Shown here: piece by piece, positions 8,819-17,757 of the stretch
How the letters are laid out: the number at the start of each line of letters is the position of its first letter
Numbering within the stretch: the stretch's first letter is position 1
NCBI GenBank assembly: GCA_005223035.1
Contig: NJBK01000014.1
Location: forward strand, 1 to 58,496
Direction of reading: 5' to 3'
From: Chloroflexi bacterium B3_Chlor
GTDB taxonomy: Bacteria; Chloroflexota; Anaerolineae; UBA7937; B3-Chlor
Length of the DNA: 58,496 nt
Translations under genes and position numbers: made by a program
The notes under the pieces: generated by a model
The model's input: the letters and a program-made list of their open reading frames with translations, nothing else
Told to the model about the DNA's origin: nothing
The model's database searches: none

Positions 8819-11800
8819 TCAGAACCTCTTCAAGACCAGTGGCAGAAACTGACAAGAATCGGCCAGGCGCACCGCCCCTAAGGCGCTCCCGGGCAGCACC
8901 ACAGCGTAATTGGACAACGGCCCGGTCTCGTCTCCGCCGATTTCGAAGCCGCCGGCTGATGGTCGCGGGTCTCTGTCCAGGTCGATGCGGGGCGCAAAGA
9001 TCCCGGCCTTGCTGCCGGCGCCAGCATTGATGGCGGGCGAGGTCACCTGCAGGTGGTAGTCCCCCCTCGTTGTCGGGAACGAATCGACCGCCACGATGTC
9101 CACGCCGACGAGGTTCAGGTTGCCGCGCCAGGGCAGGATCGAAACCGTAGTGTCATACGGCTGCACGACCATCGGGTCAACTCCGACCTGGTTGCTGGGA
9201 TCGGCCACTGTGCCATCGGTCACGTTGAGCATGGAGTAAGTGGGTTCGAGCAGGTAGGTGGTGCCGGCCACGCCCATGTCCCACAGGTTGATGGGGTTAA
9301 GGAGATCCCCGGTCAGGCCGATCCCGTCGACCGAGCCGCCGGTCCACCGCCCGGCCCGGTTGTCCCAGAAGATGTTATTGAACAACAGCGGCTTGCTGAA
9401 GGGCGGGGCTCCGGGTGGGAGCGTCGCCTGCAACATGGCGCTGTTTCTTGAGGTAGAAAGGCCGGCCGGCGCTGGCTCACCGTTGCTGGTCAGTGCCGTT
9501 GCCGTCGTCAGGTTCTTCATGATTGTGTTGTTGTAGATCCGCACGTTGGGGGCGTCGTTCAGGGAGATACCGCCGCCCTCGTGGGTGGATATGTTGTTTG
9601 CGATGAAGTTGTTGTAGACGTTGAAGGGGAAGTTACCGGCCATCAGGAAGCGGAGGCCGCCCCCGTCATCGTTCCCCAGATTGGACTGGATGATGTTGTT
9701 GTAGATGCTCACGGCTCCGGCGCCCGGCGAGAGAACAGCGGGGCTGGCGGGAAGTTCGCCCGCGATCATGATGCCGCCGCCCTCGTCGTAGGAGCGGTTG
9801 AACTCGATGCGGTTGTGGTGGATCTTGCCGTTCGGGCTGTAGCCATAGTGGCTGATGGCGCCGCCGTACTCGGCGGAGAAGTTGCCGCAGAGGTGGTTGT
9901 ACGCTACCTCGTAGCTACCGCTGCCCTCGAAGAGGGCGATTGCACCAGCCAGATTGGTGCCGCCGTTGGCCAGGATCCGGTTGTTGGCGATGCGAATGTT
10001 CTCGTTGTGGTTGTCACCCCAGTTGGGCGTGCCGAGGCGAATCGCACCGTACGCGCCGCCGTTGCTGCGGATGACGTTGTTTGTGATCTGCAGGTAGCGG
10101 GCGTACGCGTTCACATAGAACGCTCCGCCCTGCACCTCAACGAAAGGCTGCTGGCCGGCGGTCCTGTTGGGAAAGCCCTGCTGGTCTCCGCCCTGGATGG
10201 TGAAGCCGTCAACTGCGGCCTTGTACGCCGAGCCAAAGTCTCCTTGCTTGGCCAGCACGTAGATCACCTGTCCTTCGGAGTAGATCGGGTTGCCATCCCA
10301 GACCAGGGTTTCCACGAAGGTACGCCACTGCCCCGAGTAGCCTGTGTCCCCGGTCATCAGCCGCCCGTCCAGCACAGAGCCGGGAACGTGGCTGGAATCG
10401 ACGTCACGGACCCCCCCGGGCCCGACGCCTTGCAGTTTCACCGGCTCATAGATGACCGGGTTCTCGAAGTAAGCGCCGTCGGGGTTCCACAGAGCCGGTG
10501 TGCCTGGATACACCACGACCAGAGCCGGCAGTGGTTCAGCTGCCGCGGCGTCGATCGCCTCCTGCACAGTCGTGTAGGTCTTCCCTTGCCCTGCCTCAAA
10601 CAGCACTGGATCGTAGCCCAGTCCAAGCACGTGGAAGGTCAAACCGTTGACCACGGGCTCGCCGCTGGCTGCCGTCACCAGCAACTGGTAGGGTCCAGGC
10701 TTGAGTCCTGCCGGTACAGTGGCGGTGATCTCGCCGTCGGCCCAGCTAACGATGGCGAGGGTGGTCACGGTGCCGCATGCGCCCTGGAGCGTCACCGTGC
10801 CCGGCGTGGCCCCAAAGTGCTGCCCGGCGATGGTCAGGTCATAAGTGCTGTTCGAGTAGGAGTAGGGTCGCGACACGGCGAATAGCTCCGGCGTAGTGCT
10901 GCCCAGCTTGCATGGCGCCGGGTGGTAGGGCTGGGAGCCAGGCCACTGGATGGACACGCCAATCTGCGTTGGCGCCAGGTCGGAGGGGATGATGTCACCT
11001 GGGTAGATCTCAAAGCTGGTCCCAATGGTGCGGTATTGAGGGTTGTAGTTCGCGTTCAGTTGCCCGGGCTGGCCAGGGTCGTTGCCGACCTGGTAGTAGA
11101 CGCTCGGGGAGAACCCAGTGGGCGACGGAACGTTGTCGGTCACACTGGAGGGCATCAGTACCTCATAGACGCCGTTGGGGTCGGACTGCACCGTGAGGAG
11201 CAGTTGGTTGGTGAAGTCGTAGATCCCTACCGGCACGTTGGGGATGCCAGCCTTCTCTCCGAAGAAAAGCTCCTCCTTGTTGGTGGAGAGGGTCAGGTCG
11301 TCGATGATGTACCCCATCCAGCGGCCCGGTATTGGGACCTCGGTGAACAGGGTGAAGGCAGGCGCGATCGAACGCTCGGCCGACACGGTGACCAGCTTCA
11401 CGTTGCACAGGGGCATCTCCATGTTTTCGTAAGGGCTGCCGCCGACGTCAGCAAAGGAGGGGTTGTCCACCGCGTTCGGGCCGTCTGGATCCACCCCGGC
11501 AACATCGACCACGTGCAGCGGGCCAGCACAAGCAGAGGGCGGAACCGCAGGGAAGTACTGGGCGCCGCCGAAGACGTTCACGTCCTCCTCGCGCGTGACC
11601 TGGTACAACGGCCGCCCGAAGGAGTCGTTGGGAACTACCACCTCGACCAGATAGTCGCCAGGCGGGATCGGCAGCGGAAACGGCAGAGGGTCCCCGGTGT
11701 CCGTATCGGTTATGATCTCGCTGAAGCCAAAGTTGCCATCGACTTCTGTGAAACCGGTCTGGAACTGCACTCCCATCAACGGCCCTTCCAGGCAATCGTA

Positions 11801-13906
11801 ACCACCCGTCGCGGGCGGCAGGACCAGTTGATCGACCGGGTTTCCGTCCACGTCACGCGCCTGGCAGTCCTTCGGCCGGACGAACTGCTCCGTAACGGTG
11901 GTGTTCAGGAGGTGGCCTTTCACGTAGGCGCCAAAGTTTGGACCGGGGGTGGTCTCGGTTATCAGCTTGCCGTCGCCATCCGTGACCGTCGCGTACACCT
12001 TCATCGTCAGGCCGGGGATGCCGGGCTGCCAGGGGTCGACCGCCGCGTAGCGTGCATCCAGTTCGTTGCGCAGGGAGTCGTAGCTGACGGTGCCGGCGAT
12101 GCCACCGTTGGTTTCCGCCTTGTAGGGCTTGACCCCCCAGTCCAGCCGTCCTGTGTGCCCGATGATGGGCAGGACACCCACGTCCACTCCGCTGCCCAGG
12201 ACCGTCGTTGGCTGAGGCTGGTTCTGTGCCTGCCAGGTGATGCCCACCGTCTGATGACGATCGCTATACGCCTCGATGACCACCCATTGGGTGAGAGGGT
12301 AGAGGCTTTCCAGCATGTAGTACCCGCCAGAGTCGGTCATAGTCGAGATGATCCCGCGGTCTATGGAAGAGTTCTCGCGCCGTTTCACGGCGATCAGGTA
12401 GTCAGGCAGCCCGTCTTCGCTGCCGTCGAGTTTCCCGTTCTCGTTTTCGTCGTGGAAGACGTACCCTTCAATCCTGGTGTACCATCCGGTGAGCATGGGA
12501 GTGCCCACGTCGGATACCTGCCCGTTGACCACAGACACCTGGATCAGGTCCAGGATATACTGCTGTGGGCCGTCCCAGTAGCTCAGCGAATAGTCGCCGT
12601 CGGGCACGTGCGGGATGTAGAAGGAACCGTCGGCGTTGCCCTGCCCGACCCAGACCGCCGTGTCGCCGTGGAGCAGGTCGTTGAGGGCCAGCCACGGGTG
12701 GTCGATCGGGCCGGTGATCTCGGCGCCGGCCAGCCCGCCCCACTGCCCGCCATAGTAAGGCAGGCCTCCGTTCAGTGGCACGTAGACTGAGGCGGCGACG
12801 ATGGTGCCCTGTATCCCGCCGGTGACGTTGGTGTCGGTGAGCTCGTTCTTCGGTTGCACGAAGCCGAACACGGTCCAGGGGAAGGGCTCCCCGGCGACCA
12901 TGAACTCGTTGTCCAGTCCCGTTGAGTTCTCCTGGAGCCAGGTATCCCAGCCTTTGCCGCCTTCCAGCGTGGTCGTCTGGACCCAGTTCGTGCCCTGAGG
13001 GGGCGCCATCGACACGTCGTACCGGTTGGGAGCCAGGTTCGGGATCTTGATGATGCCGTCGGCATCGCTGATACATTCGCCTCCGGTCCCGGGGATGGGG
13101 ATGGGGTTACCGTCGAGGTCGAAAATGATATCGCCGTTCACATCTCGCTGGTACTCGGTGCAGATGGGGTTACCGAACAAGTCGGCGGTCACCTGGCCTA
13201 CGATGTCGCCGACGATGGCGCGGAAGCCGGCCAGACCGCGGTCGAGGGGTGTATCAAACTGCCCGTTGGTGGCCCGGTCATCAAAGACCTTGATCTGCAT
13301 CGTCGCTGCCGGCAGGGGATAGGGCTGGACCTGCACCGTCACCAGGCCCGGATCGGGCAGAGGCACGGTGAAGTGCGCGCCGCCGATCTTGTACCCATCG
13401 GCCAGCACCGAGATCAGATACTTGCCGGGCGGCAAGTCGATCCCCATCAATTCATCATCTAGGATGGTTTGATCGCCCTGCGTGAAGATTGGTGCGTACC
13501 CTTGTTGGGTGCGAATGGATGGCCAGGGGCAGTTCGCCGGATAGGCGGCATAGTTTGGATCGCAGTCTGGGGAGCGGGGATGGCTAGGGTCGCCGGTGTT
13601 GTCCACGTTGATGAGAAACCTGTATGTGGTGACTGGGTCACCCTTCAACACCGGACCATCCGGATGCCGCGGTTCGTCGCGGGCGCTTTCGACCCTGAGA
13701 GTAAGCGTGTTGCTGGTCTGGGCGAGCGTGCCAGGCGGCGGGGATAGGGTCAGCGTGGAAGTACCGGCAGCGGCCGCGACCTGCGTCATGGCCGGCAAAG
13801 CCGGCGGCGCGAGCAGCGCCACGAGCGCCAGGGCCAGCAATAAGTCTCGGGCCGGATGTTTCCGTCGGCGTTGTCCGCCAATGTCTGCTGAGGTCTGCGG
13901 GTTCAT
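8819..13906 (-). CDS. Giant secreted surface protein: SdrD/CNA-B-like domains, IPT domain and beta-helix
   Basis: 1695 residues. The ATG was chosen because GAGGAGG lies 7 nt upstream and a signal peptide (LLLALALVALLAPP, ALPA cleavage region) follows; the frame stays open upstream, but without such support. The N-terminal two-thirds contain repeated prealbumin-like units of the SdrD-B/CNA-B kind (for example FHDENENGKLDG). An IPT/TIG domain follows (LTIAGQHFGATPGTVTLQG). A right-handed parallel beta-helix comes next, opening with YTTVQEAIDAA and full of NN-I-x-N-GG-type rungs. The C-terminus is CQFLPLVLKRF, the tail pattern shared with two other proteins of the operon. First gene of the cluster; a likely cell-surface or matrix scaffold (inference). 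Confidence 0.85.
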   Translation of the reverse strand: MNPQTSADIGGQRRRKHPARDLLLALALVALLAPPALPAMTQVAAAAGTSTLTLSPPPGTLAQTSNTLTLRVESARDEPRHPDGPVLKGDPVTTYRFLINVDNTGDPSHPRSPDCDPNYAAYPANCPWPSIRTQQGYAPIFTQGDQTILDDELMGIDLPPGKYLISVLADGYKIGGAHFTVPLPDPGLVTVQVQPYPLPAATMQIKVFDDRATNGQFDTPLDRGLAGFRAIVGDIVGQVTADLFGNPICTEYQRDVNGDIIFDLDGNPIPIPGTGGECISDADGIIKIPNLAPNRYDVSMAPPQGTNWVQTTTLEGGKGWDTWLQENSTGLDNEFMVAGEPFPWTVFGFVQPKNELTDTNVTGGIQGTIVAASVYVPLNGGLPYYGGQWGGLAGAEITGPIDHPWLALNDLLHGDTAVWVGQGNADGSFYIPHVPDGDYSLSYWDGPQQYILDLIQVSVVNGQVSDVGTPMLTGWYTRIEGYVFHDENENGKLDGSEDGLPDYLIAVKRRENSSIDRGIISTMTDSGGYYMLESLYPLTQWVVIEAYSDRHQTVGITWQAQNQPQPTTVLGSGVDVGVLPIIGHTGRLDWGVKPYKAETNGGIAGTVSYDSLRNELDARYAAVDPWQPGIPGLTMKVYATVTDGDGKLITETTPGPNFGAYVKGHLLNTTVTEQFVRPKDCQARDVDGNPVDQLVLPPATGGYDCLEGPLMGVQFQTGFTEVDGNFGFSEIITDTDTGDPLPFPLPIPPGDYLVEVVVPNDSFGRPLYQVTREEDVNVFGGAQYFPAVPPSACAGPLHVVDVAGVDPDGPNAVDNPSFADVGGSPYENMEMPLCNVKLVTVSAERSIAPAFTLFTEVPIPGRWMGYIIDDLTLSTNKEELFFGEKAGIPNVPVGIYDFTNQLLLTVQSDPNGVYEVLMPSSVTDNVPSPTGFSPSVYYQVGNDPGQPGQLNANYNPQYRTIGTSFEIYPGDIIPSDLAPTQIGVSIQWPGSQPYHPAPCKLGSTTPELFAVSRPYSYSNSTYDLTIAGQHFGATPGTVTLQGACGTVTTLAIVSWADGEITATVPAGLKPGPYQLLVTAASGEPVVNGLTFHVLGLGYDPVLFEAGQGKTYTTVQEAIDAAAAEPLPALVVVYPGTPALWNPDGAYFENPVIYEPVKLQGVGPGGVRDVDSSHVPGSVLDGRLMTGDTGYSGQWRTFVETLVWDGNPIYSEGQVIYVLAKQGDFGSAYKAAVDGFTIQGGDQQGFPNRTAGQQPFVEVQGGAFYVNAYARYLQITNNVIRSNGGAYGAIRLGTPNWGDNHNENIRIANNRILANGGTNLAGAIALFEGSGSYEVAYNHLCGNFSAEYGGAISHYGYSPNGKIHHNRIEFNRSYDEGGGIMIAGELPASPAVLSPGAGAVSIYNNIIQSNLGNDDGGGLRFLMAGNFPFNVYNNFIANNISTHEGGGISLNDAPNVRIYNNTIMKNLTTATALTSNGEPAPAGLSTSRNSAMLQATLPPGAPPFSKPLLFNNIFWDNRAGRWTGGSVDGIGLTGDLLNPINLWDMGVAGTTYLLEPTYSMLNVTDGTVADPSNQVGVDPMVVQPYDTTVSILPWRGNLNLVGVDIVAVDSFPTTRGDYHLQVTSPAINAGAGSKAGIFAPRIDLDRDPRPSAGGFEIGGDETGPLSNYAVVLPGSALGAVRLADSCQFLPLVLKRF

Positions 13907-14343
13907 TCCAGTACCTCCTCGCATGATACGTGGTAGCGAGAACCAGTCCGCCGCCCACTTGAGGTTGACAGGCCACTCCTCGTGTCCTTTTGGGCCGGGT
14001 CGTGAGGATGAAGCTTGGAAGCCGGTCCGCAGAGACAAGCGCTGTGCGCCCGCTTGCAGCTTGGACAGGACTCGTGTGCTGATATGCATGCCTGGGACCG
14101 GTTCCGCCACGAGTTCGGTGAACGCCGGGTCACCGCTGAACGGCCCCCTGACAATCGCCGGGGCTCACACTCGTGTAATAAAAGCGAAAGCGCCGATCTT
14201 CCCCGCCTGAGGGAGGGTGACCGGCGCTGCAATGCCCTTGGAATCCGCGTTGTCTCCGGATCAGGCCGCCGACACGACGACTGATTACTGCCGGGGAGCT
14301 GCCTCCCGATACCGGCGGAGTGTCAATCCGAATGGTCTGATTA
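13907..14343 (-). promoter_or_regulatory. Long structured 5' leader of the exported-oxidase operon
   Basis: The promoter upstream predicts a transcript leader of about 440 nt before the surface-protein start. It contains several GC-rich inverted repeats, for example a GCGCCG/CGGCGC stem around 14192-14229 enclosing a further C-rich/G-rich pairing, and the GGGGAGC region near 14290. I compared it mentally with cobalamin, c-di-GMP, Moco, glycine and TPP elements and could not match any class. It may be a riboswitch, a protein-binding leader, or simply non-coding sequence. Confidence 0.35.
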
Positions 14344-14349
14344 TCTTGT

Positions 14350-14378
14350 ATTATACACCATAATTGAATGGTTGTCAA
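14350..14378 (-). promoter_or_regulatory. Consensus sigma-70 promoter of the exported-oxidase operon
   Basis: On the minus strand TTGACA (14378-14373) is followed by a 17-nt spacer and TATAAT (14355-14350): perfect -35 and -10 hexamers at optimal spacing. It points at the surface-protein gene. It lies 30 bp outside the end of the truncated IS, so it is probably not IS-borne. Confidence 0.75.
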
Positions 14379-14407
14379 GTAACGTGTATCTGGCACAAGA
14401 ATGTCAT

Positions 14408-14430
14408 TGTCAGTTGAAAACTGGACACCT
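14408..14430 (+). repeat. Probable left terminal end of a truncated IS
   Basis: The sequence starting TGTCAGTTGAAAACTGG, 37 nt before the transposase ribosome-binding site, has the TGTCA start and spacing typical of IS terminal inverted repeats. The matching right end is absent because the element is truncated. Confidence 0.4.
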
Positions 14431-14466
14431 ATACTCCGTTCCCTCAACATGCTTCAGGAGGGAACC

Positions 14467-15189
14467 ATGGGTCAAGTTCACAAGCGTTTCTCGGATGAGC
14501 AGGTCGCCTTCCCGCTCCAGGCGTACTCCCAGGGCTTGATGACCAGAGTTGAAGTGCAAGAAGTGCTTGGCATCGGCAAAACTCGCTTCTTCTCCCTGTG
14601 GCGAGAGTACCATTGCAACCCAGAAGCTTTCACCGTCCGCTATCGACGCCCCAGCTCCATGCGCATCTCGCCCGAGGCCGAAGCTGCCATTGATGAGAGC
14701 TCGGCTCGCCGTATGCTGCTGGAGGTCTACCACGACTTGGGCGGCAATGTCTCCCAGACAGCCAGAGAGCTCTGCTGCTCCCGCAATACGGTCAGGAAGT
14801 GGGTGCGTCGTCACCGAGATAGCCTGGGTCTCCAGGGGCGCTCTCGCCGTCCGCAGAACTGCCCCAGGCAGACCGCTGCTGATGTGGAGAGCTTGGTGGT
14901 CAGAGAGCGAAAGAAGACCAACTTCGGGCGCGTCCGCCTGGCACATCACCTCCAGTGGCAACACGGCCTTGCCCTCTCCTCTCACACCGTGCGCAATATC
15001 CTCCGCCGTCACGACCTCTCCCAACCCCAGAAGAAGAGGGGCAAGTTCCGCGCCATCCGTACCCATGACTGGCAAAGCCTCTACCCCCTCCAGCACTTCC
15101 AAATCGAGCTCAAGCATATCCTGGACCTCAACGCCGAGCTTGTCAGACGACTGCTAGGCGAGTTGGGGCTGGGCCCGCCAGCTGGGTGA
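14467..15189 (+). pseudogene. Truncated transposase (HTH plus start of integrase core)
   Basis: The start is supported by AGGAGGG just upstream. Two helix-turn-helix regions are visible (VEVQEVLGIGKTRFFSLW and QTARELCCSRNTVRKWVRR), then a linker and the opening of an rve/DDE integrase domain (LQHFQIELKHI), where the first catalytic residue would be expected; here it is Glu rather than Asp. The frame breaks right after HILDLNAE, so the other two catalytic residues and the C-terminus are missing. The layout is IS481-like. It is non-functional and probably a relic of the event that placed the acyl-CoA dehydrogenase region next to the oxidase operon. Confidence 0.75.
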
Positions 15190-15577
15190 GAAGCTCTTGT
15201 ACCTGAAGTTGCGCGATATCGTGGGGTTCCAGACCAGGTGATCGGTCCCCAGCTCTGGTCTGAGGGGCAGCAGAATCAATCCCAGGTGGCTCCGCGATCG
15301 CTGCTAGAATCCCCAGGGCACGGGCGCTGGAGCAGGACGCACCTGAGGTGCGGAGTTGGTGGCATTTGACCTCGAGTCGCCGGACCTTTCTACGGGCTGC
15401 CCGCACATTGATGGCGCATCCTGATCGCTTGTGTTGAGGCTCCCAGGCGAGGCTGGCTAATCGTCGTGCACGTGTCTTGTACCGGAGTGCTTGTCGCTTG
15501 GGGCTCACCTGTGCCATAATTGGCTGCTCTTCCCGTGATGAGTGTCGCCAACTGCATGCTTGCGAGAGGAACTCAGA
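15190..15577. other. Intergenic stretch between IS relic and acyl-CoA dehydrogenase
   Basis: On the minus strand a short open frame starts at 15517 (MAQVSPKRQALRYKTRARR...). Its basic composition resembles the beginning of some transposases, but I cannot place it and it has no clear end. It may be another IS fragment. No other gene or RNA recognised. Confidence 0.3.
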
Positions 15578-16717
15578 ATGATTGACTTCAGCCTGAGTCC
15601 CGAACAAGAGGTCCTCCGGGACCTGGCCAGGGATTTCGCCCAGAAGGAGATAGTGCCCCTTGCGCCACAGCTGGAGCGGGAACAACTGCACTCTGAGGAG
15701 GTCGTGGAGAAGTGCTACCGGCTTGGGTTGCTTCACTACGGCGTCCCCAAGGAGTATGGCGGCGGAGGACTGGGCAGTCTCGAGGGGTGTCTATTGGCCG
15801 AGGAGCTGGCCGCAGCCTGTGCGGGAGTGGAGGTGGGTCTCTATGGAAACATCCTAGGCTTGCTACCTCTACTGATCGCCGGCAGCCCGGAGTTGAAGCA
15901 CGAGCTTCTGCCGAGGCATTGTTCAGGTTCCAACGTGGCCGCTCTCTGCCTGACTGAGGCCGAGGCCGGCTCCGACGTTCGATCAATACGCACCAGGGTT
16001 CGTCGGGTCGCGGACCAATACATAATCGAGGGCACTAAGCGTTTCATCACCAATGGAGGGGTGGCCAGCCTCTATTCGGTCTTTGCCCAGGAGCAGCGCG
16101 AACTGGGGTATAAGGGGATATCAGCCTTCATTGTCCCCCGCGATACCCCTGGCCTGTCCTTTGGCAAGAGAGAGGACAAGATGGGCCAGCGCTCTACCGA
16201 CACGCGAGAGGTGATCTTCGAGGAGGTTCGTATCCCGTCCCGCTTTCGCCTAGGGGAGGGTCACGACGGGTTCAACATTGCTATGAAGACCCTGGATGCC
16301 TCTCGGCCTGTGGTCGGGGCCCAGGCGGTGGGGATTGCTCGTGCGGCATTCGAGGCCGCGGTTGCCTACGTCAAGCAACAGGTTCCATCTGATGGGGCTG
16401 GTGTCGCCTCTCAAGGCATACACTTCATGCTGGCCGACATGGCGATAAAGGTCGAAGCAGCGCGATTGGTCTGCTGGCACGCAGCTTGGCTCGGCGACCA
16501 CGGTCACCGCAACACGAAAGAATCGGCAATTGCGAAATGCTTCGCGAGCGATATCGCTGTCGAAGTGACCACTGACGCGGTCCAGGTGCTGGGATGGCCG
16601 GGCTACATGAAGGACCGTCCGGTGGAGAGATACATGCGCGACGCCAAGGCACACCAGATCTTTGAGGGTACCAACCAAATCCAGCGCCTGGTGATTGCGC
16701 GGCAGCTTGTTCGCTAG
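15578..16717 (+). CDS. Acyl-CoA dehydrogenase
   Basis: 379 residues, the usual length of short- or medium-chain-type acyl-CoA dehydrogenases, which oxidise an acyl-CoA to the 2-enoyl-CoA with FAD and pass electrons to ETF. Conserved features in order are LARDFAQKEI, the GGGGLG turn, the FAD-binding LTEAEAGSD, KRFITNG, DKMGQRSTDT, and FEGTNQIQRLVIAR near the C-terminus with the catalytic-base position Glu363. The ATG chosen has GAGAGGAA about 7 nt upstream and begins MIDFSLSPEQ, the standard family start. Substrate cannot be deduced. Pieces of the same family occur as debris at the window start and before the acyl-CoA synthetase gene. Confidence 0.93.
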   Translation: MIDFSLSPEQEVLRDLARDFAQKEIVPLAPQLEREQLHSEEVVEKCYRLGLLHYGVPKEYGGGGLGSLEGCLLAEELAAACAGVEVGLYGNILGLLPLLIAGSPELKHELLPRHCSGSNVAALCLTEAEAGSDVRSIRTRVRRVADQYIIEGTKRFITNGGVASLYSVFAQEQRELGYKGISAFIVPRDTPGLSFGKREDKMGQRSTDTREVIFEEVRIPSRFRLGEGHDGFNIAMKTLDASRPVVGAQAVGIARAAFEAAVAYVKQQVPSDGAGVASQGIHFMLADMAIKVEAARLVCWHAAWLGDHGHRNTKESAIAKCFASDIAVEVTTDAVQVLGWPGYMKDRPVERYMRDAKAHQIFEGTNQIQRLVIARQLVR

Positions 16718-17260
16718 CAGACCCTATCCAGACATGTGTCGGGTGCCCCGATTGGCTGGTATTGGCCCCAGAGGTGGATGAGGAACTGAGAACAGAATCG
16801 TAGAGGAGAGATCCACTTCTGGTGTAGCCAAGAACCGGTCTGTAGTATGGCCTGTCCCACTCGATGTATATCTTGGGGTGACATGAAGGCGATTTCTCAG
16901 AAGATGTATCGTAGGATGTTGCCACGGGGAGATTAGTGCTTTTGACGCGCGTATGCGGGTATCTCAGAGGCTCCGCGCCCCCTGAGCATGGGGCTTCTAA
17001 AGGGGATTGTTATCCTTGACCCGCGGCTGGAATACAAAACCCCATCATCGACGGAGCCGACAACTTCATACAAGCGAATCTTCGTAAGGGAGCCGGTTCT
17101 GCCGTAGGGTATTCTGAGGGCGTTCTACGTCCAGTCTTGTTCTGCGCATTAATCATAGATGTCAGATTTCTAGCAGGGTATACTGTGTTTGCCAAGCAGC
17201 GCTCTAGGTAGCGATGGTGGCACGAAACAACGATCGATGTCCAAGAGGAGGTTAACCCTT
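16718..17260. other. Intergenic, nothing recognised
   Basis: About 540 bases with only short, unconvincing frames. A TATACT hexamer at about 17179-17184 could be a -10 for dsrC, but no good -35 is paired with it. Confidence 0.4.
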
Positions 17261-17578
17261 ATGGCACAAATGGAACTCGCCGGCAAGATGTACGAAGTTG
17301 ATGAGAAAGGCTTTTTGCAGGAACCTGAAAAATGGAATGAGAGTATCGCAGAAGCTTATGCTGAAATGGAAGGTGTAGTGGGATTAACAGAAGAGCACTG
17401 GAAGGTGATTCGCTATCTGAGGGATTACTATCTCGAATTCGATATTTGCCCGATGGTAAGAAAGCTTACCAAGAGAACAGGTGTAAGCCTGAGCCGACTT
17501 TGGGAACTCTTTCCGCAAGGACCTGCAAACTCCGCATGTAAGTGGGCGGGGGTGCCAAAGCCAACAGGATGCGTATAG
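17261..17578 (+). CDS. dsrC: DsrC/TusE-family sulfur-carrier protein with both C-terminal cysteines
   Basis: 105 residues, typical of DsrC. The start is set by an AGAGGAGG ribosome-binding site. Recognisable elements are DEKGFLQEPEKWNE, LTEEHWKVIRYLRDYY, CPMVRKLTK and the C-terminal arm CKWAGVPKPTGCV. Both redox cysteines are present, Cys93 and Cys104, separated by ten residues, the arrangement of true DsrC rather than TusE-like forms with one cysteine. DsrC carries sulfur as a trisulfide in sulfite reduction and is recycled by the membrane DsrMKJOP complex. Convergent DsrK- and DsrM-like genes lie 180 nt downstream. No dsrAB in the window. Confidence 0.9.
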   Translation: MAQMELAGKMYEVDEKGFLQEPEKWNESIAEAYAEMEGVVGLTEEHWKVIRYLRDYYLEFDICPMVRKLTKRTGVSLSRLWELFPQGPANSACKWAGVPKPTGCV

Positions 17579-17757
17579 ACTCAAGCACCTGTCGGTTTAC
17601 ACCTTCGGTTCATTAACACGTTTGAGAAGGCCTTCTAACATCATCACCAAGATCTTCTCAACGAGCGTTTCATCTCTGTTGCCGATTCATTCAGAGCCCA
17701 AGAAGAGCACCCCCTTTTGTGTCCACTGATAGGGTTCTCTCCTTCTGCAAAACCACG

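Noticed and set aside
5564-12790. Long open frames on the plus strand opposite the oxidase operon (up to about 620 codons)
   Set aside because: They are antisense to clear genes in GC-rich DNA, have arginine/glycine/valine-biased composition, no family motifs and no ribosome sites; they are codon-bias shadows.
13907-14343. Known riboswitch (cobalamin, c-di-GMP, Moco, glycine) in the operon leader
   Set aside because: Isolated blocks look suggestive, but no class-defining core could be assembled on either strand.
17010-17195. Small minus-strand frame ending in a Cys/Met-rich tail before dsrC
   Set aside because: No ribosome site, no recognisable family, and it overlaps the likely dsrC promoter region.
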